From the NCBI RefSeq assembly GCF_019393635.1, contig NC_057862.1, forward strand, positions 411,722,169 to 411,786,168: a stretch of 64,000 bases of DNA, given 5' to 3'. Shown piece by piece: positions 44,770 to 56,260 of the stretch. The DNA is from Dromiciops gliroides. Its lineage: Eukaryota > Chordata > Mammalia > Microbiotheria > Microbiotheriidae. The position numbers and the translations under genes were made by a program. Position 1 is the first letter of the stretch. Each line of letters starts with the position of its first letter. The notes beneath the pieces are model-generated. The model searched no databases and was not told where the DNA came from. It was given only the letters and a program-made list of their open reading frames with translations.

Positions 44770-45300
44770 CAAAGTTATTTTTAAAATTTGTGGGGGGAAA
44801 ATGCTTCCCTACATAATGCCATAATGCTAAGTTACAGCACAGTGGAATTTTTTATGACCGAGTTATAAATTGTTGAAAATAAGAGTTTAAAATGGAAATG
44901 CTGACATAATCTTATCTATGGCAGCATGAATAAACCACTATTAACAATTATTATTGTGCTTTTTATGGGTGTTAGCATTATAAAAGTTCAACTTGCTCAA
45001 TGCGCCTGTCTTTTAATGTGAGTTAAAAGGTAATTTGCCTTGGTACAAATTAAGCAGTGTCAATTCAGTGGCATTATGAATTAATTAGTTGCAATACACT
45101 ATAATGAGTTTGGAGAATGCAACTGTGCTTTCAATCTATTTTATTTATAGCACATTCTTACTACGTTCCACCTTTTTAGATATTAAGTGCCGAACAGGCT
45201 TGCTTCTTAAAAAGGTTAATTATCCAAGACAGTTTTATAGTAATTCATCGAAAGGCCACATATTTTAGCTCTTTGTCATCTTGGATTTATGTATTTATAA
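44770..45300. promoter_or_regulatory. Candidate conserved non-coding element
   Basis: Repeat-free AT-rich interval with clustered homeodomain-type sites (GAATTAATTAGTTGCAATAC near 45080, AACAATTATTATTG near 44945, GGTTAATTATCC near 45215). No open frame. Looks like a vertebrate enhancer, but only comparison can show it. Confidence 0.4.
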
Positions 45301-46234
45301 ACATTGAAAAATTACTCAGCCAAATCTTTTATTCTTTTCCACACCTTCACATACCTCTCCCCTCCCCTGACGTAGGCAAGTGTTTTAAAATAAGCCACCC
45401 TAAAAAAAGGGGGGAAAGCACAGATAATCTATATCCTGAATTCAATAATGAGTTTTTGGAGCTTAGAAAAAAACTATAAAACCAACAGCTCCTTTGAACG
45501 AGGAGGTATTATGATATTGCAGAAAGAATAATAGAGGTATTGTCAAAAGCTCACTCTCGTACTAACTTTACATTCAATGAACAAGAATCTGGTGTTACTG
45601 CAACTTTATCCTTCATAACACCATCCCTATATTTGATTCTGCCCTTAGGTTTGGCCGATATACTCTCCGCAGCCAGATACAATCACTTCCCTACTTTCAT
45701 CTCTAGGCTGTGGGCTTGGTCTCTACTTAGCTTCTAGTGGAGATGGAAATTGTTCTTAGCATCATAGTTTCCTTTTGCCTGTGTATTCGATCTGTTCTCA
45801 TGCTCTAATATTAATCCTAGTTCATATTTTCTAATAATTTTAATATATTATCTCACTTTCCCCAACCATACAGTGAGGTATAGAGCTTAATTTGGCATTT
45901 TACCTTACACAACCAGTCCATCTCCTTTTCTAGTCATACATGTCCATGATGACAGTTTTATATGCAACTTTTTAGTACTCAAATCATCGTTGAAAACATA
46001 TTGTGCATGGCTAATATGGAAATATCTTTTGCATGACTGCACATGTATAATCTCTAGCAAATTGCTTGCCTTCTCAAAGAAGGGGGAGGGGGAGAATTTG
46101 GAATTCAAAAGTCTAAAAAATTAATGTAATTGAGAAAAAAAAATAAAGACAAAAAGCCAACTACCCCCCCCCCAAAAAAAAATGCTGTGCCTATTGAGGA
46201 GTGTAAATATTTTCCCTATAAGAGACAATTCAAA
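45301..46234. other. Unassigned sequence
   Basis: No family or gene recognised. Low-complexity C and A runs lie near 46160-46180. Confidence 0.45.
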
Positions 46235-46386
46235 GGGGCGCTAGGTGGCGCAGTGGGTAAAGCACAGGTCCTGGATTCAGGAGTACCTGAGTTCAAATAC
46301 TGCCTCAGACACTTGACACTTACTAGCTGTGTGACCCTGGTTAAATCACTTAACCCCCATTGCCCCGCCAAAAAAAAAAAAAAAAA
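46235..46386 (+). mobile_element. tRNA-derived SINE
   Basis: Near-consensus with A box TGGCGCAGTGG. Its flanks GAGACAATTCA and GAGATAATTCA match with one change. Confidence 0.95.
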
Positions 46387-46389
46387 GGA

Positions 46390-46620
46390 GATAATTCAGG
46401 CTAAGATAATTGAAGTGATTTACCCAAGGTCAAACAGCTAGTAAATGGTGAAGAAAGATAATAGGATTTAGGTTTATAAGGGGCCTTAAAAGTCATCCAA
46501 TCCAAACCTCTTATTTTGTAATATGAGGAGACTGAGGCTTAGCAAGTTTAAGTGACTTTCCTACTGTCACATGGCTAGTAAAAGCAGAATTCTATCCCAG
46601 GACTTCCACACTTCAGATAA
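46390..46620 (-). repeat. MIR/L3-type fragments
   Basis: GATTTACCCAAGGTCAAACA, then GGGGCCTTAAAAGTCATCCA, GAGGAGACTGAGGCTTAGCA and GTCACATGGCTAGTAAAAGC. Confidence 0.6.
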
Positions 46621-46893
46621 AGTGAACTCTACTCCATTGTCTATAGATCTCTTGGTTCCTGATTCTAGCATATTTCTTACCTTTCTGTTCCCAGCTTTCT
46701 ACTCTCAGCTTTCGATGATCTTGGTGCTAACTATGCCACCCCGCCTTTGTCTCTTAATCTCATTCATGAAGCAACTGCTTACTCTTTGACTTCATTTGGA
46801 GGTAAGAGGTTTCAGAGGACAATGAAGACTCTAACCTCTAAGTGTAAGGAAAAGAATATAGTCACATGGATATTTGTAAATAACAACAAATAG

Positions 46894-47031
46894 GGGGCAG
46901 CTAGATGGTGCAGTGGATAAAGCACAGGCCCTGGATTCAGGAGGACCTGAGTTCAAATCCAGCCTCAGACACTTGACACTTACTAGCTGTGTGATGCTGG
47001 GCAAATCACTTAACCTTTATTGCCCTACAAA
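46894..47031 (+). mobile_element. tRNA-derived SINE
   Basis: Full copy flanked by AAATAACAAC on both sides. Confidence 0.94.
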
Positions 47032-47440
47032 AACAAATAACAACTAGCATTTTATATAGCATTTTAAGGTTTGCAAAGCACTGCACATGTATCTTATTTT
47101 ATCCTCACAACAATTCAGGGAGGTAAGTGCTATTATTACGTCTACTTTATAAATGAGGAATCTGGGGCAGCTTAGATGGTACAGTGGATAGAGCACTGGC
47201 CCTGGAGTTGGAAGTAACTGAGTTCAAATCCGGCCTCAGACACTTAACACTTACTAGCTGTGTGACCCTGGGCAAGTCACTTAACCCCAATTGCCTCACT
47301 AAAAAAAAAAAAATGAGGAATCTGAGGCAGATAGAGATTGTGACTTGTCCTGGGTCCCACCGTTGGTTAAGTATCTGAGGCTAGAGTGGAATTCAGATCT
47401 TCCTGATTCCAGATCCAGTGCTCTATTCCACTGTGCCCAC
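47032..47440 (-). repeat. MIR-type repeat split by a SINE
   Basis: AAGGTTTGCAAAGCACTGCA and TATAAATGAGGAATCTG, resuming after the SINE with GAGGCAGATAGAGATTGTGA and CTGATTCCAGATCCAGTGCT. Confidence 0.75.
47165..47312 (+). mobile_element. tRNA-derived SINE inside MIR
   Basis: Full copy flanked by AAATGAGGAATCTG, which rejoins the MIR when the insert is removed. Confidence 0.95.
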
Positions 47441-47698
47441 TTTGAGGAAATAGACTAAATGAAGCACATAATATTTTATTGCATGGGATATGAAAGTGAC
47501 CAAATTAAAAAAAAAAAAGCCCTTTCTAAATAATGCCAGAGGAAATGTATTGATCATCCTGAGAGGCATCAGAAGTTGCTGCTGATGGACAAAATAAAAG
47601 GCATATCAAGTTTCTGGGAGCCAGAGGGAATGAGGCCACCACAAACAGAAAGCAGAGGGCATAGAGGAAGTGCAGCTTTTTTAAAAAACTCAAATGCA

Positions 47699-47837
47699 CG
47701 GGGCAGCTAGGTGGTGCAGTGGATAAAGCACCGGCCCTGGAGTCAGGAGGACCTGAGTTCAAATCTGGCCTCAGATACTAGTGCTGTGTAACCTTGGACA
47801 AGTCACTTAACCCCAATTGAATCACACAAACAAACAG
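47699..47837 (+). mobile_element. tRNA-derived SINE
   Basis: Full copy, short core, flanked by a perfect 11-bp ACTCAAATGCA (47688-47698, 47838-47848). Confidence 0.96.
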
Positions 47838-47848
47838 ACTCAAATGCA

Positions 47849-48380
47849 GTGCTACCTTTGCTTCCCTATATTTGTTTTTGTAGAAAAGGTTCCAGGTCAA
47901 AGATAGATAATCTCCTTTCCTCCCTTTCAGGTAGATTAGGCACATGTCTGTAGTGTTACCAGGCAATCTTCAGGAAAGCCAAGTTGTTCTTCCTCATTAC
48001 CCACTTAGAAAAATACAAAAACTCCTGGCAACCTCACAGGCCACTGGGCACACCAACTTTGTACTGGAACATCTTCCTGTATACCCATCCTTTAACCCTG
48101 GTGTCAAGCCAGTTCTAGGAGACAGCTTGTAACTGTGACCATATAATTTATTCCAGAGGCTGACAAGCCTAAACACTGTAAAGGAAAGAGCCATTCATCC
48201 AGACCAGTGCTCGTCCAAGTGAATTTCTCCTGCAGGTGGATGGCAGATTGTTCTAAAACACAGTAACTATACACTCATTTTTCACTGCAGATTTAAATGA
48301 AAACTAATCAAAAAGCACCATGATGAACTGGCAGTGGGGAGGGGGGAGAGAGTACATCCCATGTAGTTATACTAATACTT
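47849..48380. other. Unassigned sequence
   Basis: No family or gene recognised. Confidence 0.45.
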
Positions 48381-48533
48381 ACCCAGTGATTCTGGTTATG
48401 TACCCAATGGTATTTACCCAAGAGCGATGGAACTCTACCCAGTGATATTTACCCAACGGTGATGGTTTTTACCCAGTGATCTTTACCCAATGACACTGCT
48501 TATTTGTCCAGTGGTGATAGTTATTTATCCAGG
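48381..48533 (+). repeat. Tandem repeat with alternating 21- and 14-bp units
   Basis: ACCCA-type unit starts fall at 48381, 48402, 48416, 48437, 48451, 48471, 48485, 48506 and 48527, giving spacings 21, 14, 21, 14, 20, 14, 21, 21. Short units read like ACCCAGTGATATTT, long ones like ACCCAACGGTGATGGTTTTT. The basic period is therefore 35 bp. Not coding. Confidence 0.88.
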
Positions 48534-48539
48534 TAAAAC

Positions 48540-50399
48540 CCTTACAAGTTTGTTCTTTATTATGGGTGGCAGGCAGAGAAGAGATCCCTAGATGCAGTTA
48601 AACTGCCAGGGTGGCCATAAACTGCAGAGTTTAAAGATCCCTGATCTCAAATATGAGAGCTGTTGGATATTGCTCAACATTAATCAGTTCAGAGAGTGGG
48701 CAGTGAGGCACAATGGTGAGAGTAATCATGCAGGTTAAGTGTTTCCTTTGACACATGCTAGCTGTACGACCATGGGAAAGATATTTAACTTCTCAGTGTC
48801 CTAGGCAGCTCTCAAAAATGCTATGCTACACTAGAGTCTCAGTTGTTGAGGTGCACTGGAACAACTATACCAGTGAAATCATAGGTGTAGACCAAAAATA
48901 ACAATAATAATTATTATTTGGCTAAGGTCTTGGTGCCCAAATGGAAGGTGAAGATTTCTGAGCCCGTTCTAAGTCAGATCCCCTTTTATAATGTGAGGCC
49001 AATTAGATATGGCTTCTGGATGTGGATTTATAACTTTATGTGAATATGTAGGCAATCACTTATAAAATGGAAAGGGCTATAGAAATGCAAGATATCCTGA
49101 TTTTTGAGGTTCTAGTGTGCCCAAAATGTTAAATGGTGGCCAGAAACACACAGGAAAAGAGAGAGCTTCCTAAATATCAAATAAACTATCTTTTCCTTTT
49201 ATAGCACAGTTATTATACAACCCGGGCTATTTACCCAGGCTGGTAAGTGATTTTAGACAGCTGGCAAGTTACAGAGATCATTTTAATGAAGCTCTGCATG
49301 AATTGGAGGCAGAGAGGAAGGAATGCTTGGCGCCACAATCTTTTCTGGCATGTCTACAAAAATGCAATGCAAAGCTTCATGATATCGGTATCTTCAGGTA
49401 CCTACAGGGCTAAGATCCCTGAGAGAACGGCACACAGTGAATACTCTGAAGCCACAGACATGGGCTGAGTTTGTCTCTTTGCAAGGAGTGTGTGTGTCTA
49501 AATTCAGGGTCGTCAGGGAGGGCTCCCTAGTTCCTGAAATACCTCTGCCACTTGCTGACTGAGAACTGAAGTGTGTGACATTTCACAACCAGAGATAAGA
49601 CTTCAAATGCTAACTCCCCTGCCCTACCTGGAGGACAAGGGAGCATAGAGTCACACCTGGGGGAAATGACTGATACTAGATCCTTTCCTGAGAACAGAGT
49701 TTAGTAGGAAAACTCTGGGCTGAGGCGAATGCTTGACTGTACAGAGTGCTGAAGGGAGAAGAAAGGTTCAAAAAGAGGATAATGGGGTGATGGAAGCAAA
49801 CTCTGCTAACTTTACAGGTTTATTACCTATTGGTAATAACTTTGGGGACATACTTACACTTAGGTGGAAGAGTCTTTATAAGGCTGTGTTAGGCATATAC
49901 ACATCCTTCAGACACTTTGCTGTAGCATCTTCTCTCAAAGCCTTTTGCTTGGGTTGTAGAATTAGAGCTCTCAGATTGCCCTCAGGCTTAGAGAACTAAG
50001 AACCAAACCTCAGTCTGAGCCTGCTGTGCTCAAGGCATTTCCAACTTCCCCATATTAAGGCAGTCAAGGTAGTGAGCAGCAGCCAGAGGCCATAGCTTTG
50101 AGGACTTCATCAGTGTCTGCCTACTCTGAGGTTGCCAGTAGGCAGTGAATAAAATTAGGAGACCAACCTTATGAACTTGTATTTATGGTCTGGTCCATCA
50201 TATTGCTTTCCAGTGTTCTTTATCGTGAAGGAGAGAGAACCATATGAGACCTCTCTGAAGCAGAGAGGCACAGCTCCAGAGAGCAGCTCTTCCTGGGTGC
50301 CTTTCAGGGTGTTTGTATGATGTACCTGCCTTGGGGGAGTCTCACGTGCTGTGCTGGGCATTTCCTGGGGTCTTGGACACAGAAAATGCTTAAAGGTCT
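48540..50399. other. Unassigned sequence
   Basis: Mostly unrecognised. A degraded old SINE lies at 48690-48840 (CACATGCTAGCTGTACGACC, TCTCAGTGTCCTAGGCAGCT). The 73- and 88-codon frames at 49247 and 49733 have no domains. Confidence 0.45.
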
Positions 50400-50540
50400 A
50401 AGTATTAGTGAATTGATTACTTTGTTAATTCACTTCAATAAGTATTTCTTGTTGCCTACTATGAGCCAACATTAGGCAAAGTGGGCTTGAGACCACGATG
50501 ACAGTCTCTCATTAAGGGAGGCTATAGCTTATAGAATCTA
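50400..50540 (-). repeat. L2 3' end
   Basis: AATAAGTATTTCTTGTTGCC and CTACTATGAGCCAACATTAG match an antisense L2 end. Confidence 0.6.
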
Positions 50541-50559
50541 GTCAGGGAAAAAGCCTGGT

Positions 50560-51140
50560 AACAATATTTTTGAGGTTGGTGCATCTGTGCACCCCAAAAT
50601 AATATCTTGCCAATAGATAGTTTATTTTTTTCTCACTGTATCTCTGTCCCTTATGTGCCCTGACATGCAAATTGGCCACTTCCAGGTAGCTACCCCAAAT
50701 CAGGGTATCAGTATCACACTCTCAGAAAGGCACTTTGAAACATTCCGCTCCAATTGAATGAACTCCATGCCTCTGTGTTCCCCAGTCCTTATGTGAGTTA
50801 GACTTTATGGTAATGTGTGCGTCTGAGTTGTAGACCAGTTCCCCCTTCTGCTTCTTCCCTTTTCCCTCTTCCCCATTATGTGACAATAAAGTTTAGTATT
50901 GAACTGATTCACATTGTTTTGCATATGATTCTCAGCATCTGAACTCATTAAGGTTGTTTTCCCTGATGGCTCTAGCTGGCCCACAGACCTTCTCTTAGAC
51001 ATAAACTGAGACCTTCAACAAGGACTTAACCTGTTGATAGTGTAGCACCTATGCCGAGGGAGTCTGGCCCCATGAGCCCAGCCAGAGAAAGCAATGGGCA
51101 GTAGAGGAACTCTATATCCTCCCAGGAGGAACTCCACTAG
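50560..51140. other. Unassigned, possibly LTR-like
   Basis: Includes ATGTGACAATAAAGTTTAGT near 50880, which resembles a retroviral or 3'-end poly(A) signal, but no paired LTR ends or flanking duplication were found. Confidence 0.25.
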
Positions 51141-51399
51141 AAGATTATGAGGAAACGGGAATTGTGCTGAGCACAGGTACTATAGAGACATCAATGAAGC
51201 AGTCCCTTCCCTCAGGGAGCTTGTATTTTAATAAAGCTAACAAGAGCCATGCCCTTAAAATATCCTCTGAACCTTTCCCTAACCTCTTGGGTGTGACTGT
51301 GTCAGAGGACCAGGGACCCATGAAGTTGGAGGTCATAATAGCCTCAGATCCACTGCACCAAGGTTGATGTAATGTAAAAAAGAGCCAGGTCTGATGACA

Positions 51400-51774
51400 G
51401 ATCAATTTTTCATGAATTTTACCTGGGATTTAAAAGGACATTTGCCAATCTCTCAGGGATTCCCTAACCTCTGGCCAGGATGGTTGGTGGCATCTGATCA
51501 AACAAGCTGAAAGCTGCCAACATCAAAAGACCCTTTGTAAAGAGAGGCTGAAGGGAGCATCACAGATCTTGGCAGGCAAGTTGGAGCTGGGTTCCCAGAT
51601 CTCTGCCTCCGCCTCAAAGAAGACTGCTCTCATGAAATAAAATGGGGGGAAGGTGCTTTATATTAGACAGTCTCATATGTCCTTGCCCAAATGGGGTTTA
51701 AATCCCCTGATTCAGATTCTAATTAGGAATTTGTGATAATCAGCGCAAATTAATAATACAAACAAGAATACCGA
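51400..51774. other. Unassigned sequence
   Basis: No family or gene recognised. Confidence 0.45.
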
Positions 51775-52345
51775 TATGGTATAGTAGAAAGAATACTGGA
51801 TTGGGAGTTAGAAGTCTTGGGTTTCATTCTCTGTTCTCCCACTTACTTTACAGACTGCTAGATCATATGATCTAGATCTAGAAAGACCCTTGGTAATCAT
51901 CTTGTAAGACCTCATCTAGCACTAATGTAGTACCTTAAGATTTGCAAAACATGTTATAAATATTATCTCATTTGATCCTCACGACATTTTACAGGCAAGG
52001 AAACTGAGGCAAATAGAGGTTAAGGTTCTTGTCACAGAGCTAGTAAGTGTCTGAGGCTACATTTGAACTCAGGTCTTCCTGACTCCAGGTCCAGCATACC
52101 ATGCAATGTTCTACCTAGCCACCTCATCCTTACAAATGAAGAAATGGAAGTCCAGAGAAATTAACTATAGTCAGCAAGGTTACCTGATTCTAAATCCAGT
52201 ACTCTTTCTACCACACCATGACCAGGGTATGGAATAAATCTAGCAAAGGCAAATTACTTAATTTCCCTGGGTTTCAGTTTCCTTCTCTGTACAACAAGGG
52301 ATTGTACCAGATGATTGCTAGCATACTTTAAGGCTATAAAAGCCC
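51775..52345. repeat. MIR copies in both orientations
   Basis: Sense MIR 51780-51860 (GAATACTGGATTGGGAGTTA), antisense 51910-52130 (GGCAAGGAAACTGAGGCAAA, TTTGAACTCAGGTCTTCCTG), sense tail 52225-52345 (CTGGGTTTCAGTTTCCTTCT). Confidence 0.72.
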
Positions 52346-52349
52346 TTAT

Positions 52350-53175
52350 CTTCCCCCACCAGAGATTTTGGGAGTAATGTTTAAAACACACTCTTTTCAA
52401 GTATCCTCAAAGACTTTAAAAACACCTTTCTACATATTATATTGGCACAAATCAGCTGTGAATCATTCTTGTTCACTGAGACAGGTCCTTCAAGGACCTT
52501 CATTAAGACAATCTACTGAAATGAATGTGGTAAAGGAAAGTTTGCCCATGAACAAGGCAGGCTCTGAGATATTCCACTAATTCAAAGAAGTATACTTTTC
52601 TTACTTAGTCAATTTTTAAGTCTGAATCATGGACATTTTGCTATTAGTATTTTCTAATGTAGGATGGGGAAGAAGTTTGTATAATGGAATATGATCAGGT
52701 ACAACCTTGACTAAATTTTAAGTTAAATATAATCTGGGATAAAGAGTGCCTCAATCTACAAATCTTAAAACAAGGCTTCAGAGCAATTATGAATACCTGC
52801 TTTCCCATTATTTCAGGCTTTGTAAATTAGTTTTGCAAACAGAACCACTATCCTGGCTTACAGGAGATATTGCTATATAGTAAGTCAAAAGTCCTTCTTC
52901 AGATCTGATGCTTTATCACAATGGGGGTTCTAATGGCTAAGGGTGCAGAGTAGAAGGTACTACCAAATGAGGAGATTTAAATATGAATGAATCCCATGAC
53001 AATCTATGGGTTTGCCAGTCAAGGACCAAATTAACTAAGCATGCAGAGTCTCATCTTCACAGGGTTAAGCACCAGGGGATGGATTTGGGTGGGGAATGTT
53101 TTGGGGTGGGTTTTTTTGGTCATAGCAACTCAAAAGTATCTTCTAAATGAAGATGTCATTTCTACCTTTGTACCA
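52350..53175. other. Unassigned sequence
   Basis: No family or gene recognised. Confidence 0.45.
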
Positions 53176-53179
53176 TCTC

Positions 53180-53880
53180 TCCAGTCTCCTGTAATGTAGG
53201 AGATGCAATCATCCTCTGCTCTCCTGTGACACTACTACCACCGTGGTGCAGGTCCACACAATTTCATACCTGGCCTGCTATTGTCTTCCTGACACATTTC
53301 TAAACGCTTTAATCCATCCTTCACTCACCCATCAAAGTGATCTTCAGAAAGCCCAAGTCTGAGCATGTCACTCCAACCCCCTTCAGTAAACTACTGTCTC
53401 CCTACACTCTGCAGCATGAAATATAAAATTTGGCTTTTAAAAGCACTTCATAACTGGGCCTTGTCCTGCCTTTCCCATCTTCTAATACTTTACTTCCCTC
53501 CATGGACTCTGAAATCCAGTGGCATTGGTGTTTTCACTGTTCTTCCCACAACAATCCATTTCCTGACTGAGTGTTTTGACTGGCTGTCCCTGTGCCTGGA
53601 ACTCTTTTTCTCCTCACCTGCGCCTCCTGGCTTCTCTGGCTTCCTTCAAGCCTCAGCTAAATCTCATCTTATACTAGAACCTTTTCCCAATTCTTAACCT
53701 TAGTGTCTTCCCTTTAAACCTTTATCTTGTTTATACACAAGGGTTTGCCGGTTGTCTTCCCTATTAGACTGAGAGCTCCTTGAGGGGAGGGAAATTTTTT
53801 TTGTCCTTCTTTGCACTTAGCACAGTGACTGGCACATAGTAGACATTTAATAAATACTAGTTCACTTCTAGTTGATGGAC
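53180..53880 (+). mobile_element. L2 LINE 3' half with intact end
   Basis: AAGTCTGAGCATGTCACTCC, CTCTGAAATCCAGTGGCATT, CTGGCTTCTCTGGCTTCCTT, CTGAGAGCTCCTTGAGGGGA, then AGCACAGTGACTGGCACATA and TTAATAAATACTAGTTCA. A 110-codon frame here is LINE remnant. Confidence 0.9.
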
Positions 53881-53959
53881 CTACTGAGTGTATTAATTAA
53901 GGGAGTATTCCTACTCCTAAAATTGGAAGGACTGTAGCAAGGAAGCAAAATGAAAAGAA

Positions 53960-54140
53960 TATAAACAAAGGGCTAGCTCTGTAGGCAGAAGACCTGGGTT
54001 CAAATTCTATTCCTAACTAAAATACTCATTGTATTTGGGCAATTTATTCTATTTCTCTGGTTGTCAAATTCCTCAGCCATAAAATGCAGGGATTGTGCTG
54101 AATGGCCTCTGAATTCTGTCCTGTTTCTATGTCTATGATT
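53960..54140 (+). repeat. MIR
   Basis: GAAGACCTGGGTTCAAATTC, TATTTCTCTGGTTGTCAAAT and GCTGAATGGCCTCTGAATTC. Confidence 0.75.
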
Positions 54141-54204
54141 CAGTATCACTTCTTTCCTTACTTCTAGATTACCTCAGCAGAGGGGAACCTAGGTAAAAAT
54201 AACC

Positions 54205-54460
54205 AAATGGAGCCACAGTGCACAGAACATTGGGCCAGGTGTCAGGAAAAACTCAGTTTCAATTTGACTTGAGACACTTACTAGCTGTGTGACCCTGGGT
54301 AAGTCACTTAACTTTTCCGTTTACTTCTCTGAAAAAAAAATGGAGATAATAATAATACATACATACTTCATAGAGTTTTTGTGCTTAGTACAGTCCCTGG
54401 CATAGAATAGGCCCTATATAAATGTCTGCTATTATTCTTATTATTAAATACATATGGGCT
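54205..54460 (+). repeat. MIR/Mar-type CORE-SINE, near full length
   Basis: AACTCAGTTTCAATTTGACT, CTAGCTGTGTGACCCTGGGT, AAAATGGAGATAATAATAAT and AGTCCCTGGCATAGAATAGG. Confidence 0.8.
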
Positions 54461-54557
54461 AATGCATCTCTGGTGTTTAGTCCCAAGGCCACTTTAAGTT
54501 CCTTTTGGTAAAGTTAATCATGCTAATATAAAACCCAAGGGTTTATCACATTATCTT

Positions 54558-54674
54558 CTTTTTTTCCCCCCAGGGCAATGAGAGTTAAGTGACTTGCCCG
54601 GGGTCACACAGCTAGTAAGTGTCAAGTGTCTGAGGTGGGATTTGAACTCAGGTCCTCCTAAATCCACTGCCCCC
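54558..54674 (-). mobile_element. tRNA-derived SINE with internal deletion
   Basis: Minus-strand copy that jumps from TCCTCCTAAATCCACTG to CCCCC, losing about 35 bases near its head. Flanked by TATCACATTATCTT. Confidence 0.93.
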
Positions 54675-54688
54675 TATCACATTATCTT

Positions 54689-54845
54689 TTTTTTTCTTTT
54701 TTTTTTTTTGTGGGGCAATGGGGGTTAAGTGACTTGCCCAGGGTCACACAGCTAGTAAGTGTCAAGCATCTGAGGCCAGATTTGAATTCAGGTACTCCTG
54801 AATCCAGGGCTGGTGCTTTATCCACTGTGCCACCTAGCTGCCCCC
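54689..54845 (-). mobile_element. tRNA-derived SINE, same target site
   Basis: Full minus-strand copy. The same TATCACATTATCTT lies before it (54675-54688) and after it (54846-54859). Confidence 0.95.
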
Positions 54846-54989
54846 TATCACATTATCTTTTGCCAAAGGCTGCTAGGACTCATTGGAAGAGAATAAGCTA
54901 CATGAGGCCATAGACTACATCCCATTTATCAATCTGTCTCCTTCCAACAACTAGAGAACTTGTAAAATGTCCATTTAGTGAATGAACAA

Positions 54990-55120
54990 AGAAATATATA
55001 AAGACAGAAGAGTCTAGATTTAGAGCCAGAAGGGACCTGAGAGGTCATCTAGCAAAACCCTTTCATTTTACAGCTGAGGAAACTGAGGCCTAGAGAAGTT
55101 TAATGCCTTCCTTATGTATA
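54990..55120 (-). repeat. L3/MIR3-type fragment
   Basis: AGAGCCAGAAGGGACCTGAG, AGCTGAGGAAACTGAGGCCT. Confidence 0.65.
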
Positions 55121-55149
55121 ATGCTGAATAAGTATGCAGACAGGCAAGA

Positions 55150-55480
55150 ATTTCTGCGACACATTATTTATTTTTTCTGGAACCTAGAGGAAAAAAATTC
55201 CTGCTTTGTACCTCTTGTTCCCTGCTGATACTTACACTTATGTGTTACAGCTGCTCCTTGTCAAGGGGAGAAAGCTGTACCTGTTCTATTTCAGGACCTT
55301 AAGTACTAAACAAATAGTAATAACAAGTGTAGTGTGGAAGCAAACCCAGGCACCAAGGCAATTAAAAATAAATCAGCCACCTCGGAAAAAGTCATTTGCA
55401 GAAACAGTTGTGACCACAGCATGAAATATGAAGGAAATACATTAAAGCAAAAATTAATTTAATAAACACTCAGCCTCATT
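55150..55480. promoter_or_regulatory. Candidate conserved non-coding element
   Basis: Repeat-free. CACATTATTTATTTTTTCTG, GTTGTGACCACAGCATGAAA (RUNX-like TGACCACA) and AAAAATTAATTTAATAAAC. Proposed only on texture. Confidence 0.25.
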
Positions 55481-55499
55481 TTTTTAAAAAAAAGAAGAG

Positions 55500-55930
55500 A
55501 GACTCCTATAAAATACTTCATTAGGTAGAGTTATAGCAGGAAAACAAGGTATTTTTAAAAAAACAACAACTTTGCAAATTTAAATAACGGGAAAACCACA
55601 ATAAGGAGGTGTGATAGAGGGTATACTACTACTGTGTCTGGGTTTACAGACTTGGGGACCAAAAAGAGAGGAAATAGCTGGAGGGAGTAGAGATGGAGAG
55701 AAAAAGGAGGATCCAGATAATTCAAGGTCATGACAATTCCACTGGGATCTCAAGCCTTACTATAACTATACAAACAGCATTGGTTCTGGATGTGCTGAAA
55801 AGTATAAAAAAGCAAGTCAAGCAGCCCTATTCCCACCCTTTTAGTGCTTACCTTCTAAGAAAAAAAACCCCAGGATTCCCCTACAGAGCTAAGCAAACTG
55901 ATCTTGGATCTTTTGTCTAAGCTGTGCTTC
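55500..55930. other. Unassigned sequence
   Basis: No family or gene recognised. Confidence 0.45.
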
Positions 55931-56248
55931 AAACCAACAAGCACTTATTTATTTTTTTTATTTTATTTATTTATTTTTGCAGGGCAATGGGGGTTAAGTG
56001 ACTTGCCCAGGGTCACACAGCTAGTACGTGTCAAGTGTCTGAGGTTGGATTTGAACTCAGGTCCTCCTGAATCCAGGGCCAGTGCTTTATCCACTACACC
56101 ACCTAGCTGCCCCCAAGCACTTATTTATTGATCACCTTATGAGCCAGCACTGTGCTAAAAGCTGGAATACAAAGAAAGGCACAAACAGTCTTTGACCTCA
56201 AGGAGCTCAGAGTCTCAAGGGGGAGACAAAATGCAAACAACTATGTAT
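55931..56248 (-). repeat. L2 3' end split by a SINE
   Basis: CAAGCACTTATTTATT, then after the SINE TATGAGCCAGCACTGTGCTA and TGACCTCAAGGAGCTCAGAG. Confidence 0.8.
55954..56113 (-). mobile_element. tRNA-derived SINE inside L2
   Basis: Full copy with perfect 16-bp CAAGCACTTATTTATT at 55938-55953 and 56114-56129. Confidence 0.97.
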
Positions 56249-56260
56249 AAGAAAGATATA

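Noticed and set aside
48381..48533. CRISPR-like array
   Set aside because: Repeat units are diverged and directly adjoining, with no unique spacers, and the genome is vertebrate.
53365..53697. 110-codon open frame
   Set aside because: It lies in a recognisable L2 3' coding end and is a decayed LINE.
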